NCBI GenBank assembly: GCA_963738835.1
Contig: CAVTYH010000009.1
Span: forward strand, 434,001 to 498,000
From: CAVTYH01 sp963738835
Lineage (GTDB): Bacteria; Planctomycetota; Planctomycetia; Pirellulales; JADZDJ01
DNA length: 64,000 bases
Direction: 5' to 3'
Shown: positions 1-9,098 of the stretch, one piece after another
Layout of the letters: every line of letters starts with the position of its first letter
Numbering within the stretch: the stretch's first letter is position 1
Notes under the pieces: generated by a model
Told to the model about the DNA's origin: nothing
Seen by the model: only the letters and a program-made list of their open reading frames with translations
Database searches by the model: none
Made by a program: the position numbers and the translations under genes

Positions 1-1708
1 CATCGGGGCCGACTTCCTGACGCAGCAGGCGGCGTTTGCCAGCACTGGCACCGCCGATGCCATCGCCGGCTTTACTGATCGGAGACGCGGCCATGTTCGC
101 GGCTTTTTGATCGGAGGTGGATGCTTCGACTTTTTTCTCCAGCGTCTTGCGTTCTTTGTCGAGATTGAACAGCTTTTGATACAACTCTTCGCTCACCGGC
201 ATGCCGGCCGATTGGTTTTCTTTGATCTGCGCGTTGATCTGGCTGATTTCATGCTCGACCGCGTCGAGCCGTTTGCGGGTTTGCGAGACATCGCCCAGGC
301 CGAGCTTTTCGGCTTCCCATTGTTCACGCAAACTGGCGAGCTGCTTGCGCAGATTCTGAATTTCTTCCTGGATTTCTTGGCGGCGCTCGACGGCATGTTC
401 TTCGGTTTCTTCGGCAAGTTGCCGATCGGCCAACTCCAACTGTGTAATGCGGCGCTGCACCACGTCGATTTCGGCCGGCACGCTTTCCAATTCCATCGCC
501 AGACGGCTGGCCGCTTCGTCCATCAGATCGATGGCCTTATCGGGCAAAAACCGATCGGGGATGTACCGCTGCGAAAGTTTGGCCGCGGCGACGAGCGCGG
601 AATCCTTGATTTTCACATTGTGATGCGCTTCATAGCGGGGCTTCAGCCCGCGCAGAATGGCGATCGTGTCGTCCACCGACGGCTCGCCGACGTAGACCGG
701 CTGGAAGCGGCGTTCTAGGGCGGCATCTTTTTCGATGTGCTTGCGATATTCGTCCAGCGTGGTCGCGCCGATGCACCGCAGCTCGCCGCGCGCCAGCGCC
801 GGCTTGAGGAGGTTCGCGGCGTCGGTGGCCCCTTCGGCGGCGCCGGCGCCGATCATCGTGTGCAATTCGTCGATGAACAGAATGACGTTGCCGGCGGCCG
901 ATTCCACTTCGCGGAGCACGGCTTTCAGCCGGTCTTCAAACTCGCCGCGGTATTTTGCTCCGGCGATGAGCGCGCCCAAATCGAGCGCGATGATACGTTT
1001 GTTCTTCAAACTGTCGGGAATATCACCCTGCACAATTCGCAGTGCCAGTCCTTCGGCGATGGCCGTTTTGCCGACGCCGGGCTCGCCGATCAGCACCGGG
1101 TTGTTTTTCGTGCGACGCGACAGCACCTGAATCACGCGGCGAATTTCTTGATCGCGGCCGATCACCGGATCGAGCTTGCCCTGCCGGGCCCGCTCGACCA
1201 GATCGATGCCGTATTTTTGCAGCGCCTGGAATTTGCCTTCTGGGGCTTGATCGGTCACGCGGGCCGAGCCGCGCACCGTTTGCATGGCTTCGAGCAGTTG
1301 CTTGTCGGTGATGGCATTCAGCTTCAGAATGTTCTTGGCTTTGGAATCGACTTTCGCCAATGCGAGCAACAAGTGCTCGGTCGATACGAAATCGTCTTTC
1401 ATCGTCGCCGCTTCGTTCTGCGCGGCTTCCAATACCTGCGAGAGCGCTGGGTTAATCGATGGTGAACCGACGGAGCCCGTGGCTTTAGGAAGGTGATTCA
1501 GTTCGGAATCGACCATGCGATCGAGCTGCGCCTGGTTGACGCCGATCTTTTCCAGCAGCGGTTTGACAATGCCCTCTTCTTCCGCCAGCAGCGACGCCAG
1601 CAGATGCAAGGGATCGATTTGCGGATTGCCACGATCAGCGGCGAGTTCCTGGCGGCGCTGTACGGCTTCTTGGGCTTTGATGGTGAGTTTGTCGAAGCGG
1701 AAGGCCAT
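1..1708 (-). CDS. clpB: ClpB disaggregase (AAA+ chaperone), C-terminal part beyond the left edge
   Basis: ClpB is a cytosolic hexameric ATPase that pulls proteins out of aggregates and hands them to DnaK. The first 569 codons are present and uninterrupted. The protein starts MAFRFDKLTIKAQEAVQ, followed by the two Clp_N repeats (about residues 1-150). The first AAA+ module has Walker A GEPGVGKT at residues 208-215 and Walker B ILFIDELH further on. A long charged coiled-coil middle domain follows (about 410-540). The window ends in an Ala/Gly/Ser-rich linker (AANMAASPISKAG) before the second AAA+ module, which lies off the edge. The start is the only ATG that gives the canonical N-terminus. It lies directly downstream of dnaK on the same strand, but a strong terminator separates them, so it probably has its own promoter in the short gap or depends on readthrough. 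Confidence 0.95.
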   Translation of the reverse strand, partial: MAFRFDKLTIKAQEAVQRRQELAADRGNPQIDPLHLLASLLAEEEGIVKPLLEKIGVNQAQLDRMVDSELNHLPKATGSVGSPSINPALSQVLEAAQNEAATMKDDFVSTEHLLLALAKVDSKAKNILKLNAITDKQLLEAMQTVRGSARVTDQAPEGKFQALQKYGIDLVERARQGKLDPVIGRDQEIRRVIQVLSRRTKNNPVLIGEPGVGKTAIAEGLALRIVQGDIPDSLKNKRIIALDLGALIAGAKYRGEFEDRLKAVLREVESAAGNVILFIDELHTMIGAGAAEGATDAANLLKPALARGELRCIGATTLDEYRKHIEKDAALERRFQPVYVGEPSVDDTIAILRGLKPRYEAHHNVKIKDSALVAAAKLSQRYIPDRFLPDKAIDLMDEAASRLAMELESVPAEIDVVQRRITQLELADRQLAEETEEHAVERRQEIQEEIQNLRKQLASLREQWEAEKLGLGDVSQTRKRLDAVEHEISQINAQIKENQSAGMPVSEELYQKLFNLDKERKTLEKKVEASTSDQKAANMAASPISKAGDGIGGASAGKRRLLRQEVGPD

Positions 1709-1722
1709 GGGATGGTCCTATG

Positions 1723-1750
1723 AAAAAACCCCCGGTGTTATCACCGGGGG
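1723..1750 (-). terminator. Intrinsic terminator after dnaK
   Basis: A perfect 9-bp stem (CCCCCGGTG / CACCGGGGG, arms 1729-1737 and 1742-1750) with a 4-nt loop is followed on the minus strand by six T residues (1723-1728). It sits 37 bp past the dnaK stop and just before clpB. The same core, with the same trailing CTAAATG on the plus strand, recurs at 28211, so it also belongs to a dispersed palindrome family. Confidence 0.85.
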
Positions 1751-1786
1751 CTAAATGGTACTTTTTCGTCCGGTGCGAAGGCGACG

Positions 1787-3710
1787 TCATTCTTTCACTT
1801 CGAACTCGGCGTCGATGGCTTCTTCCTCGCCGGACTTCTTGCCGTCGCCGGCCGCGGCGGCGCCACCTGCAGCGCCTGTTGCACCCGGCTGTCCGGCTGC
1901 TTGGGCCGATTCGTACAGCGTTTTACTGAAGGCGTGCGAAGCCTGTTCAAGCTGCTCGATCGCCGATTTCATTTCATCGGCGTTGTCGCCTTTGATCGCC
2001 TCGCGGACCTTGTTCATGGCGCGTTTCGAGCGCCGCTTTATCGGAGTCTTTGAGCTTGTCTTTGTGTTCCTTGATGAGCTTCTCCAATTGGAACACCATC
2101 GATTCGCCCTGATTGTGCAGTTCGGCCAACTGCCGTTTGCGCTTGTCTTCGTCGGCGTGCAGTTCGGCATCTTTGCGCATCTTTTCGATTTCGGCTTCGT
2201 TCAGGCCGCTCGATTGTTCGATGCGCACTTTCGATTCTTTGCCCGTGCCCAGGTCTTTGGCCGACACGTTAAGAATTCCGTTGGCGTCGATGTCGAACTT
2301 GACTTCGATTTGCGGCATGCCGCGCGGGGCCGGCGGCAGCCCTTCCAAATTGAACTGGCCGAGCAAGCGGTTGTCGCGCGCCATCGGGCGCTCGCCTTGA
2401 TAGACCATGACCGTCACGGCGGTTTGATTATCGGCGGCGGTGCTGAAGACTTGCTTCTTCTCGGTCGGAACCGTGGTGTTGCGTTCCACGAGTTTCGTAA
2501 AGATGCCCCCCTCGGTTTCAATACCCAGGCTGAGCGGCGTGACATCCAAAAGCAGAATGTCTTGCACTTCTCCGGCCAGCACACCACCTTGAATTGCAGC
2601 GCCAACCGCCACGACTTCGTCGGGATTCACGCCCTTGTGCGGCTCCTTGCCGAACATCTTCTGGACGATTTCCTGCACCTTGGGAATGCGGGTGGAACCA
2701 CCGACCAGCACTACTTCGTCGATATCTTTCGGCTCTAGCTTGGCATCTTTCAGCGCCTGGATAACCGGCCCGCGGCAACGTTCGAAGAGCGGGTCTTCCA
2801 GTTGCTCGAACTTCGAGCGAGTGATGTTAAACTGCAAATGCTTCGGCCCGCTGGCATCGGCGGTGATGAATGGCAGGTTGATGTCGGTGGAACTGGCCGA
2901 GCTCAATTCTTTCTTGGCCTTCTCGCAGGCTTCCTGCAATCGCTGCAGCGCCATGGCGTCTTTGCGCAGATCGATGCCGTTTTCCTTTTTGAATTCGTCG
3001 GCCACGTAGTTGATAAGCACCTGATCGAAATCGTCGCCGCCCAAGTGCGTATCGCCGTTGGTCGAGATCACGCGGAACACGCCGTCGGCGACTTCCAGCA
3101 CCGACACGTCGAACGTGCCGCCGCCTAAATCGTAGACGACAATTTTTTCTTGGTTTTTCTTATCCAGACCGTAAGCCAATGCAGCAGCGGTGGGCTCGTT
3201 GATGATGCGGGCGACTTCCAAGCCGGCGATCTGCCCGGCGTCTTTCGTGGCTTGCCGCTGGGCGTCGTTGAAGTAAGCCGGCACCGTGATGACGGCTTTG
3301 TTGACTTTGTGGCCCAAGTAGGCTTCGGCCGCTTCTTTGAGCTTCCGCAAAATGTAGGCGGAAATTTCCGGCGGCGTGTACTCTTTATCGCCCACCTTCA
3401 CCTTCACGTATTCCTCAGAGCCGCCAACAATTTGATACGGCACAATCTTTTCTTCCGACGCCACTTCGCTGTGGCGTCGACCCATGAATCTTTTGATCGA
3501 GGAAATCGTTTTCTTGGGATTGGTAATTGCCTGACGACGGGCCAATTCGCCGACGAGAATGTCTCCCTTCTCGGTGAAGGCCACGACGCTAGGCGTCAGT
3601 CGGTTGCCTTCCTGATTGGGGATGACCTTCGCTTCTTTGCCTTCCATCACGGCAACGACAGAGTTGGTCGTGCCTAAATCGATGCCGATAATTTTTTCGC
3701 CCGCGGCCAT
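1787..3710 (-). CDS. dnaK: DnaK (Hsp70) chaperone, one apparent frameshift
   Basis: DnaK is the ATP-driven cytosolic Hsp70. The N-terminus reads MAAGEKIIGIDLGTTNSVVA with phosphate loop DLGTTNS. It is followed by the nucleotide-binding domain (to about residue 370, with DLGGGTFD and the GGSTRIP signature), the linker DVTPLSLG, the substrate-binding domain and a Gly/Ala-rich tail that ends in an acidic EFEVKE-type terminus. A good Shine-Dalgarno sequence (AAGGAG) lies 6 bases before the start. Near 2028 the frame shifts by one extra base: KAALET runs into nonsense, while the next frame continues with AMNKVREAIKGDNADEM. Both halves are otherwise excellent Hsp70 sequence, so I read this as a sequence error and not a pseudogene. 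It is followed by a terminator and clpB, a chaperone pair. No CIRCE-type operator is visible upstream. Confidence 0.93.
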
Positions 3711-4078
3711 TTAGAACTCCTTGTTAAACGGCATGACGCCCGCCGGCCAGCAGCTTGGGCTGGATGCGGTTGCCGGTTGATTTGTGATATAGTTTGTCTG
3801 CCCTGTTTCTGATGGAGCGGTAGAAAAGCAAAGCCCGTGCCGGGTTGCGGGTCGTCTGACGACCTGGGATTTTCTCGCCGCAAACTTCTGTTAAGTATAG
3901 ATTTGCGTGGCTGAATTGGTAGTTGGCGGAAGTCAGAATCGGATCGGCAAGTGTTGAAGCCGGCTGCCATTTTGACACTTGTGGGCTAATGTTTAGCGAT
4001 GAGGCAATGCGGCGATTTTGATTTGGATCCGGCGCAGCAAGTTGCGTCGGTGGTCGGCAGCAGGCGCCGGCAGTTTGC
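3711..4078. other. Intergenic region between divergent dnaK and pheA
   Basis: No convincing gene. Short minus-strand reading frames here show no recognisable domain or ribosome binding site. The dnaK promoter should lie in this stretch, but I cannot point to clear -35/-10 boxes. Confidence 0.5.
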
Positions 4079-4107
4079 TTGACACCCCTAAATTACGCAA
4101 GTACAAG
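4079..4107 (+). promoter_or_regulatory. Candidate sigma-70 promoter for pheA
   Basis: A perfect -35 box TTGACA (4079-4084) is followed, after 17 bases, by TACAAG (4102-4107), which matches 4 of 6 positions of the -10 consensus. It lies about 100 bp before pheA and upstream of the palindromic element at 4122. This is pattern matching only. Confidence 0.4.
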
Positions 4108-4121
4108 GAAATCGCTTTTCA

Positions 4122-4202
4122 GTAGGTCAGGCTTTTAGCCTGACGCCTCCCATTCAGGTCCTGTCAGGAAAGTAGATCTTGTCAGGCTAAAGCCTGACCT
4201 AC
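4122..4202. repeat. Palindromic element with GTAGGTCAGGCTT arms
   Basis: The left arm (4122-4144, starting GTAGGTCAGGCTT) and right arm (4181-4202, ending AAGCCTGACCTAC) are near-perfect inverted copies. They differ by one T and are about 36 bases apart. Each arm is itself a small palindrome (GTCAGGCT/AGCCTGAC). The right arm ends five bases before the pheA start codon and would form a strong hairpin in the pheA leader. It could be a dispersed repeat that has landed in the leader, or it could affect pheA translation. Confidence 0.8.
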
Positions 4203-4206
4203 GTTT

Positions 4207-5328
4207 ATGGCCAAAACCAAGCCGACTGAGCGACCTGCGAAAACGTCTGCGAAACATCCGACGCTGGCGGCACTGCGCCACAAAATCGACCGCATTGATC
4301 GCGACCTAGTCGCAGCAATGAATGACCGGGCGCGACTAGCCCATCAAATTGGCAAAGTGAAAGAAGCGAACGGGCAGCATTGCTATGATCCGGTGCGGGA
4401 GGAAGAAGTTCTCGCGCGAGCTGCGGAGCACAGCCGCGGTCCGCTTTCGCGACAGTGCTTGCAAGCTGTATTTCGCGAGCTGATCAGCGGCTCAAGGGCA
4501 CTGGAAAAAACCTTGCGGGTGGCACATCTGGGCCCGGCTTACACGTACAGCCATCTGGCGGCGTTGCATCGATTTGGTCAAAGTGTGGAGTTCGTGCCGG
4601 TCGGCAGCATTGGAGCGGTCTTCGAGGAAGTGAACCGCGGCCACTGCGATTACGGCCTGGTGCCGATCGAAAACAGCACCGACGGACGCATTGCCGATAC
4701 GCTCGACATGTTCACACGGCTGCCGGTGCAGATTTGTGGCGAGGTGAATTTTGCCATTCACCATTGTCTGTTGGCGAATTGCCCGCGCAGCGAAGTGCAA
4801 GAGGTTTACAGCAAGGCGCAGCCATTGTCGCAGTGCCGCAATTGGCTCACCCGACATTTGCCGCAGGCTCGCACGATTGAGGTTACAAGCACTTCAACGG
4901 CGGCACAACTGGCAAAAGACAAACCCGGCGCGGCGGCGATTGCCAGTGTCCAGGCGGCCGTGCATCAGGGGCTCGATGTGTTGGCCGAAAATATTGAAGA
5001 CCAGCAAGGAAATGCCACCCGTTTTGCGGTCATTGGTCACCATCCAGCGCCGCGCACAGGCCGTGATAAGACCGCGCTGATGTTCGAGGTGGTGCATCGT
5101 CCGGGTTCTCTGGCCGAGGCGCTGGCGATTTTCAAACGCAACCGGCTGAACTTGACGTGGATCGAGTCGTTCCCGATTGCACGACCCGAAGGCGGCTATC
5201 TATTTTTCGTCGAGTTGGAAGGACATCACCAAGACAAGCGTGTCGAGCGGGCCACCGAACAGTTGTCACGCCGTGCCGTGCGGCTAACGATTCTTGGTTC
5301 ATACGCCAAAGCGGCCGCGGCGGAGTAA
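4207..5328 (+). CDS. pheA: Chorismate mutase / prephenate dehydratase (P-protein)
   Basis: This bifunctional enzyme makes phenylpyruvate from chorismate for phenylalanine synthesis. An N-terminal AroQ-type chorismate mutase domain spans about residues 18-100 (LRHKIDRIDRDLVAAMNDRA). The prephenate dehydratase domain follows (about 105-280, with ENSTDGRI and the catalytic-site TRF in NATRFAVIG). A C-terminal ACT domain (about 287-365) should bind phenylalanine for feedback control. The usual ACT ESRP motif reads ESFP here, so allostery may differ. The length (373 aa) is normal for a P-protein. The start has no Shine-Dalgarno sequence, because the palindromic element runs almost up to it. The downstream Rieske gene is on the same strand after 94 bp. 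Confidence 0.93.
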   Translation: MAKTKPTERPAKTSAKHPTLAALRHKIDRIDRDLVAAMNDRARLAHQIGKVKEANGQHCYDPVREEEVLARAAEHSRGPLSRQCLQAVFRELISGSRALEKTLRVAHLGPAYTYSHLAALHRFGQSVEFVPVGSIGAVFEEVNRGHCDYGLVPIENSTDGRIADTLDMFTRLPVQICGEVNFAIHHCLLANCPRSEVQEVYSKAQPLSQCRNWLTRHLPQARTIEVTSTSTAAQLAKDKPGAAAIASVQAAVHQGLDVLAENIEDQQGNATRFAVIGHHPAPRTGRDKTALMFEVVHRPGSLAEALAIFKRNRLNLTWIESFPIARPEGGYLFFVELEGHHQDKRVERATEQLSRRAVRLTILGSYAKAAAAE

Positions 5329-5422
5329 TGGTTCGCGTGCCCGACGCGCAAGCAAGGGGAGCAGTCGTTTCCATTGGATCGATTTTCCTTGCTTGCGCGG
5401 CGGGCTCCTGGAAAAAATCGAA

Positions 5423-5737
5423 ATGCCTTGGCATCGGATCGCCACTGCTGAAGATTGCCCGCCGGGAACCGGAATGGAGGCGGTTGTCGGTGAGCGCATC
5501 GTCGCGCTTTTCAACATCGGCGGCGAATACTTCGCGCTGGATGGGGTTTGTCCACACCAAGGCGGCCCGTTGGCAGAAGGCGAATTGACCGGTTGCGTTG
5601 TCACGTGTCCCTGGCACAGCTGGCAGTTTGACGTTCGCACCGGCCAGCATCAATTGAATCGCAACGTGATCCAACCGTGGTTTCAGACGAAAGTGGAAGA
5701 CGGCGGCGTGTGGGTCAGCATTCCGAGTGACCGATGA
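5423..5737 (+). CDS. Rieske-type [2Fe-2S] ferredoxin
   Basis: A small (104 aa) soluble Rieske protein. The cluster ligands are in the expected pattern: C43-P-H45 (GVCPHQGGPL) and C62-P-W-H65 (CPWHSW). It has no membrane anchor or catalytic domain, so it resembles the ferredoxin components of dioxygenases or NirD-like proteins. Its partner is not evident in the neighbourhood. I chose the ATG at 5423 (MPWHRIATAED), because upstream sequence in the same frame is low-complexity and overlaps pheA. The stop codon TGA is the first three bases of a dispersed repeat. Confidence 0.85.
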   Translation: MPWHRIATAEDCPPGTGMEAVVGERIVALFNIGGEYFALDGVCPHQGGPLAEGELTGCVVTCPWHSWQFDVRTGQHQLNRNVIQPWFQTKVEDGGVWVSIPSDR

Positions 5738-5864
5738 CCAAATTCCAATGACCAATGCCGCGACCGTCGCTAATGAATGTGCTGAACAACTTATTGGTCA
5801 TTGGTGCTTGGTCATTGGTCATTCTTTCGTCATTCAAATTTCGTCATTCGTCATTCGTCATTTT
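5735..5864. repeat. TGACCAAT/ATTGGTCA dispersed element, copy 1
   Basis: The left arm TGACCAAATTCCAATGACC (from 5735) and right arm built of repeated ATTGGTCATTGG units (5794-5820) can pair. The tail is a run of CGTCATT units (5827-5862). A second copy occurs at 34863-34965. In both copies the first TGA serves as the stop codon of the upstream gene. Confidence 0.8.
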
Positions 5865-5950
5865 CACTCCTTCCGTCTTGTTTCCCCGCTGCCCGTTCTG
5901 CTATCGTGAGCGCGTAAATTTCGCCTCATGAACATCGCGGGTGGCGCATC

Positions 5951-6907
5951 TTGATTGGCTATCGTTCGTTCGTGAATCGCGATCCGCCGCATTTGGCGGA
6001 CATCTGGCGCACGCGGTCCGGGTTGCGTGGCTACGCGCAGCCGATGACGGCGGTGTTGTTTGAACGAATGGTGCTGTCCAAGCCGTATTTCGATCCGCCC
6101 GGATTAATCGTGGCGACCGATGATGACCGACCGATCGGTTTTGCGCACGCCGGATTCGGACCGACGGAGGATGAATCGGCGATCGCAAATGAACTGGGCG
6201 CTTCGATTTTAACGATCGTCGCGCCGCATGCCGAAGAAGCCGCCGTCGCTGCTGAATTAATTCGCCGCAGCGAAACCTACCTCTATGAGAACGGGGCCAA
6301 AGTTTTATATGGCGGCGGCATCCGGCCATTGAATGCGTTTTATGTTGGCTTGTACGGCGGCAGCGAATTACCGGGCATCTTGGATTCCGACGCGCAGCAG
6401 CAAAACTTTTTTCGTGTGGCCGGCTATCGCGAAATCGATCGCACCGTGGTATTGCATCGCGAATTGGCTGGATTTCGCCCCGTGGTTGATCGGCAACAGA
6501 TGCAAGTCCGACGTCGCACAAAGATCAATTACATCTGCGATCCACCAGCGCGCTCGTGGTGGGATGCCTGCACACTGGGTGATTTAACTCGCTTGCAGTA
6601 TCGGCTCTTCTTGCGCGAAGACGAATCGCAGCCAGCAGCCATCGCCACGCTAGTCGATATGGAGACCTTCAGCCACACTTGGGGTGTGCGGACTGCCGGC
6701 CTCTGGAATGTGTGGGTGGAAGAGTCGGCCCGTCGCCAGGGTTTGGCCGTCAATTTGCTGGGCGACATGCTGCGTCAGGCGGCCGAACAAGGCATCGGGC
6801 TGATCGAAGTCCAGACGATGCAAAGCAACGGCGCCGCAATCGCAATGTACCGCAAACTCGGCTTCCAGCAGGTGGACGGCGGCGTGGTGTTTCGGAAGGA
6901 CGGCTAA
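5951..6907 (+). CDS. GNAT-family N-acetyltransferase with two GNAT domains
   Basis: A 318-aa protein with two acetyltransferase folds in tandem. The first (about residues 1-150, GLIVATDDDRPIGFAHAGFG) looks degenerate. The second (about 170-318) carries a convincing acetyl-CoA binding loop (ARRQGLAVNLLGDML), then the typical AIAMYRKLGFQ ending. The substrate is unknown. The reading frame begins at TTG 5951 (IGYRSFVNRDPPHLADIW); no ATG is available in frame nearby. It stands alone between two repeat elements. Confidence 0.8.
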   Translation: MIGYRSFVNRDPPHLADIWRTRSGLRGYAQPMTAVLFERMVLSKPYFDPPGLIVATDDDRPIGFAHAGFGPTEDESAIANELGASILTIVAPHAEEAAVAAELIRRSETYLYENGAKVLYGGGIRPLNAFYVGLYGGSELPGILDSDAQQQNFFRVAGYREIDRTVVLHRELAGFRPVVDRQQMQVRRRTKINYICDPPARSWWDACTLGDLTRLQYRLFLREDESQPAAIATLVDMETFSHTWGVRTAGLWNVWVEESARRQGLAVNLLGDMLRQAAEQGIGLIEVQTMQSNGAAIAMYRKLGFQQVDGGVVFRKDG

Positions 6908-6912
6908 AAAAT

Positions 6913-7052
6913 ACCACGGAGTCACGGAGCAGCAGCTCAGAAATCAATGTCAGATTTCAGTTTTCAATTTCCAGATTTGCGATTGCAAGTCGCAAATTGC
7001 CGAATTACTGCATTCTGCAATTGCGTCTCGGTAATCTCCGTGACTCTGTGGT
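6913..7052. repeat. Inverted-repeat cassette (ACCACGGAGTCACGGAG)
   Basis: The arms ACCACGGAGTCACGGAG (6913-6929) and CTCCGTGACTCTGTGGT (7036-7052) are inverted copies with one mismatch. An inner hairpin (ATTTGCGA / TCGCAAAT, about 6973-6998) lies between them. It fills the gap between the convergent GNAT and gluzincin genes and may serve as a transcript end. It resembles the CGCAGAG-type cassettes elsewhere in the window. Confidence 0.8.
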
Positions 7053-7061
7053 GATTCTGCC

Positions 7062-7850
7062 TCACCGCTTCGCTTCCAGCCAGCGGACATATTCAAAGAG
7101 TTCGCGCTCCGGGTCGCCACCCAACCGCCGGATGTAGAGCGAAAGCGGCGTCGGAGTTCCGCTGCGTCGCAAGTCGGTCATATATTCCTGGAACATGGTC
7201 CGACGAGCAGGCTCTGTTTCCAACATCCAATGGACCCAGGCCCAACTTTCGCCGTAATCGATTTCGGTCATGTCAGCCGGCGAGCGAAACGCTTCCAAGC
7301 GCCGCAGATCGGGACGCCACTTGCCTTCTTTCGCCAGCTTGTTCAGGTCGGCGATGTGCGAAGGATGAACGCCATGCGTGCCGCGCGGCACTTCAAAGTA
7401 TTCGGCCAGACCTTCGTCGAGCCACAGCGGCAGATTTTGCACCGTGGAATGCAAGTAGCCGTGGCATACTTCATGTCTCAAGTCTTCGGCGACACGATCG
7501 CCCCAATAAGCGTAAACCGCCAACTTCGTATCACTTTCGACAAAGAACGCCCGGCGGTCGGGAAAGTTCGGGTACTTCTGCCGAATGAAATCGTAAAACT
7601 GGTCGCCGTCTTTGAACAGATAGACGTGGATTTTTTCGTCCGAGACCGGCAGGTTAATGCGGTTGCTGACATCGACGCGCTCTGCATTGATTTCTTGCAA
7701 CAACCGGTGCTGGCTGGGCAATTCGAAATTGCTGTGAATGATGAGCTGATCGAGCGCCATGTTGTAGCGATCGGGCAACCCGACGCGCGGCGGACTGCTT
7801 CTCCACATTGCGCAGCCGCCAACCGTCGCGCAGACTATTACGCGCCGCAA
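7062..7850 (-). CDS. Putative secreted gluzincin metallopeptidase (DUF1570-like)
   Basis: A 262-aa protein with the gluzincin signature HEVCH at residues 126-130 (RHEVCHGYLH). About 15 residues later comes the third zinc-ligand helix WLDEGLAEYF, typical of peptidase-MA-like and DUF1570 proteins common in planctomycetes. The N-terminus (MRRVIVCATVGGCAMW) is short, hydrophobic and has a possible lipobox (VGGC), so export as a lipoprotein is likely. The substrate is unknown. Confidence 0.8.
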   Translation of the reverse strand: MRRVIVCATVGGCAMWRSSPPRVGLPDRYNMALDQLIIHSNFELPSQHRLLQEINAERVDVSNRINLPVSDEKIHVYLFKDGDQFYDFIRQKYPNFPDRRAFFVESDTKLAVYAYWGDRVAEDLRHEVCHGYLHSTVQNLPLWLDEGLAEYFEVPRGTHGVHPSHIADLNKLAKEGKWRPDLRRLEAFRSPADMTEIDYGESWAWVHWMLETEPARRTMFQEYMTDLRRSGTPTPLSLYIRRLGGDPERELFEYVRWLEAKR

Positions 7851-8091
7851 GCAAGTCTCGAAAAGAAAGCCCCCGCGCCCCCGCGTGCATCCTGATTCTC
7901 CATGACCCAGAACTGGCGGGCCATGGGGTTGGCCCTGGAAAAGCGAGGGATGTTAGCAAAGCGGCGGTGGGTGGCAAAGATCAGTTTAAGGATGCTGGCG
8001 CACCGGTTCGCGTTGTGGGGGTTCGCGCCGACGATTATGCTTCCGGCCGCGAAATCACATCCGGGCAAATTCTCTCGCTCCGCGAATATCG

Positions 8092-9054
8092 ATGAAGTCT
8101 GCAGCGTGTTGGTGCACTGCGTTAATGGCTGGTTTGGTTTGCGCTCGGAGTGCCGAGGCCGCAGGCTACTTTGCAGATCAACCGTCGCAACCGGCGGGGT
8201 CTTCGGGCAGTTTTCAACTACTGGATCAGACGCCGGCAGCGTTGCCACCGCCATCGGCTGGTCTTGCTGAAACGGAACAAGCTGGCGTGCCGCGCGAATG
8301 GCAGAGCTATACCGCTTCCACCTATCAGACCGCCGCCGATTGTATCGTCCCGCCCGATCGCCGGCCGATTGAATCGACCTGGTACACGCGCATTGACTAC
8401 TTCCACTGGAACGAGCGCTTTGAAGGCGCCGATTTTGTCAACGAAGACGGCCCGCTGTTCACGCTGGGCTACCAGCGACGGAACGGCCGCGAACGATTTC
8501 GCGGCGAACTATTTGGCAGCAGCGTGCATTACTCTGCAGATGTTTTGAACAGCAGCAACATGTTGGAACCGCTGTCGTCGCACACGAATTACTTGGGTGT
8601 GCGCGGCGAGTACGATTTGCTGTTCGAGCCGGAAGCGATTCCAAGCCTGAGTTTTTTCACCGGCATCGGTACGCGCGTCTGGAATCGCGATTTGCCGGAT
8701 GATTTTACGTCCTCCGGCACTTTTGTCGCCGGATATCAAGAGTTTTGGTGGACCGTCTATCCGTACCTTGGCATGGAAACGCGCCGCGATTTGCACAGCG
8801 GCATCGAGCTGTTTGGTATGGGCCGCATCGGTCTGACGGCAATTACGCTAGAACGCGCTTCCATCAATGATGCGGCACTATATCCCAAGCCAGGCGTGAC
8901 TGGCCAACTTGAGGGTGGCTTGCGCGGAAAGCACGTGTTTGTATCGGCCTTTAGCGAGATGTTTAGTTGGCAACAATCGGCTGAATCCGGCGGCTGGCTG
9001 CAACCACGCTCAACGCTGTTTACGGTGGGGCTGCGCACTGGGTATAGCTTTTAG
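8092..9054 (+). CDS. Secreted beta-strand-rich protein, probable outer-membrane protein
   Basis: A 320-aa protein with a classical signal peptide (ALMAGLVCARSAEAA, cleavage after about residue 23). A Pro/Ser/Gln-rich linker follows, then a domain of alternating amphipathic strands full of Tyr, Trp, Phe and Gly (for example FRGELFGSSVHYSADVL and HLG-type turns), ending in an aromatic C-terminus (VGLRTGYSF), as in outer-membrane barrels. I do not recognise a named family. It stands alone, convergent with ispG. Confidence 0.6.
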   Translation: MKSAACWCTALMAGLVCARSAEAAGYFADQPSQPAGSSGSFQLLDQTPAALPPPSAGLAETEQAGVPREWQSYTASTYQTAADCIVPPDRRPIESTWYTRIDYFHWNERFEGADFVNEDGPLFTLGYQRRNGRERFRGELFGSSVHYSADVLNSSNMLEPLSSHTNYLGVRGEYDLLFEPEAIPSLSFFTGIGTRVWNRDLPDDFTSSGTFVAGYQEFWWTVYPYLGMETRRDLHSGIELFGMGRIGLTAITLERASINDAALYPKPGVTGQLEGGLRGKHVFVSAFSEMFSWQQSAESGGWLQPRSTLFTVGLRTGYSF

Positions 9055-9098
9055 CAATTTGTTGATGATCCAAGAGCAGGGTTGAAGTGATTTGCAAT

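Noticed and set aside
737..1465. Plus-strand open frames opposite clpB
   Set aside because: Antisense shadows of high-GC coding sequence; clpB motifs on the minus strand are intact.
1755..2738. Long plus-strand open frame (327 codons) opposite dnaK
   Set aside because: It is the mirror of the dnaK coding strand; no family resemblance, no ribosome binding site, and dnaK is unmistakable.
5794..5864. GTCATT tandem units as a CRISPR array
   Set aside because: Units are only 6-10 bases and lack unique spacers; part of a dispersed palindromic element.
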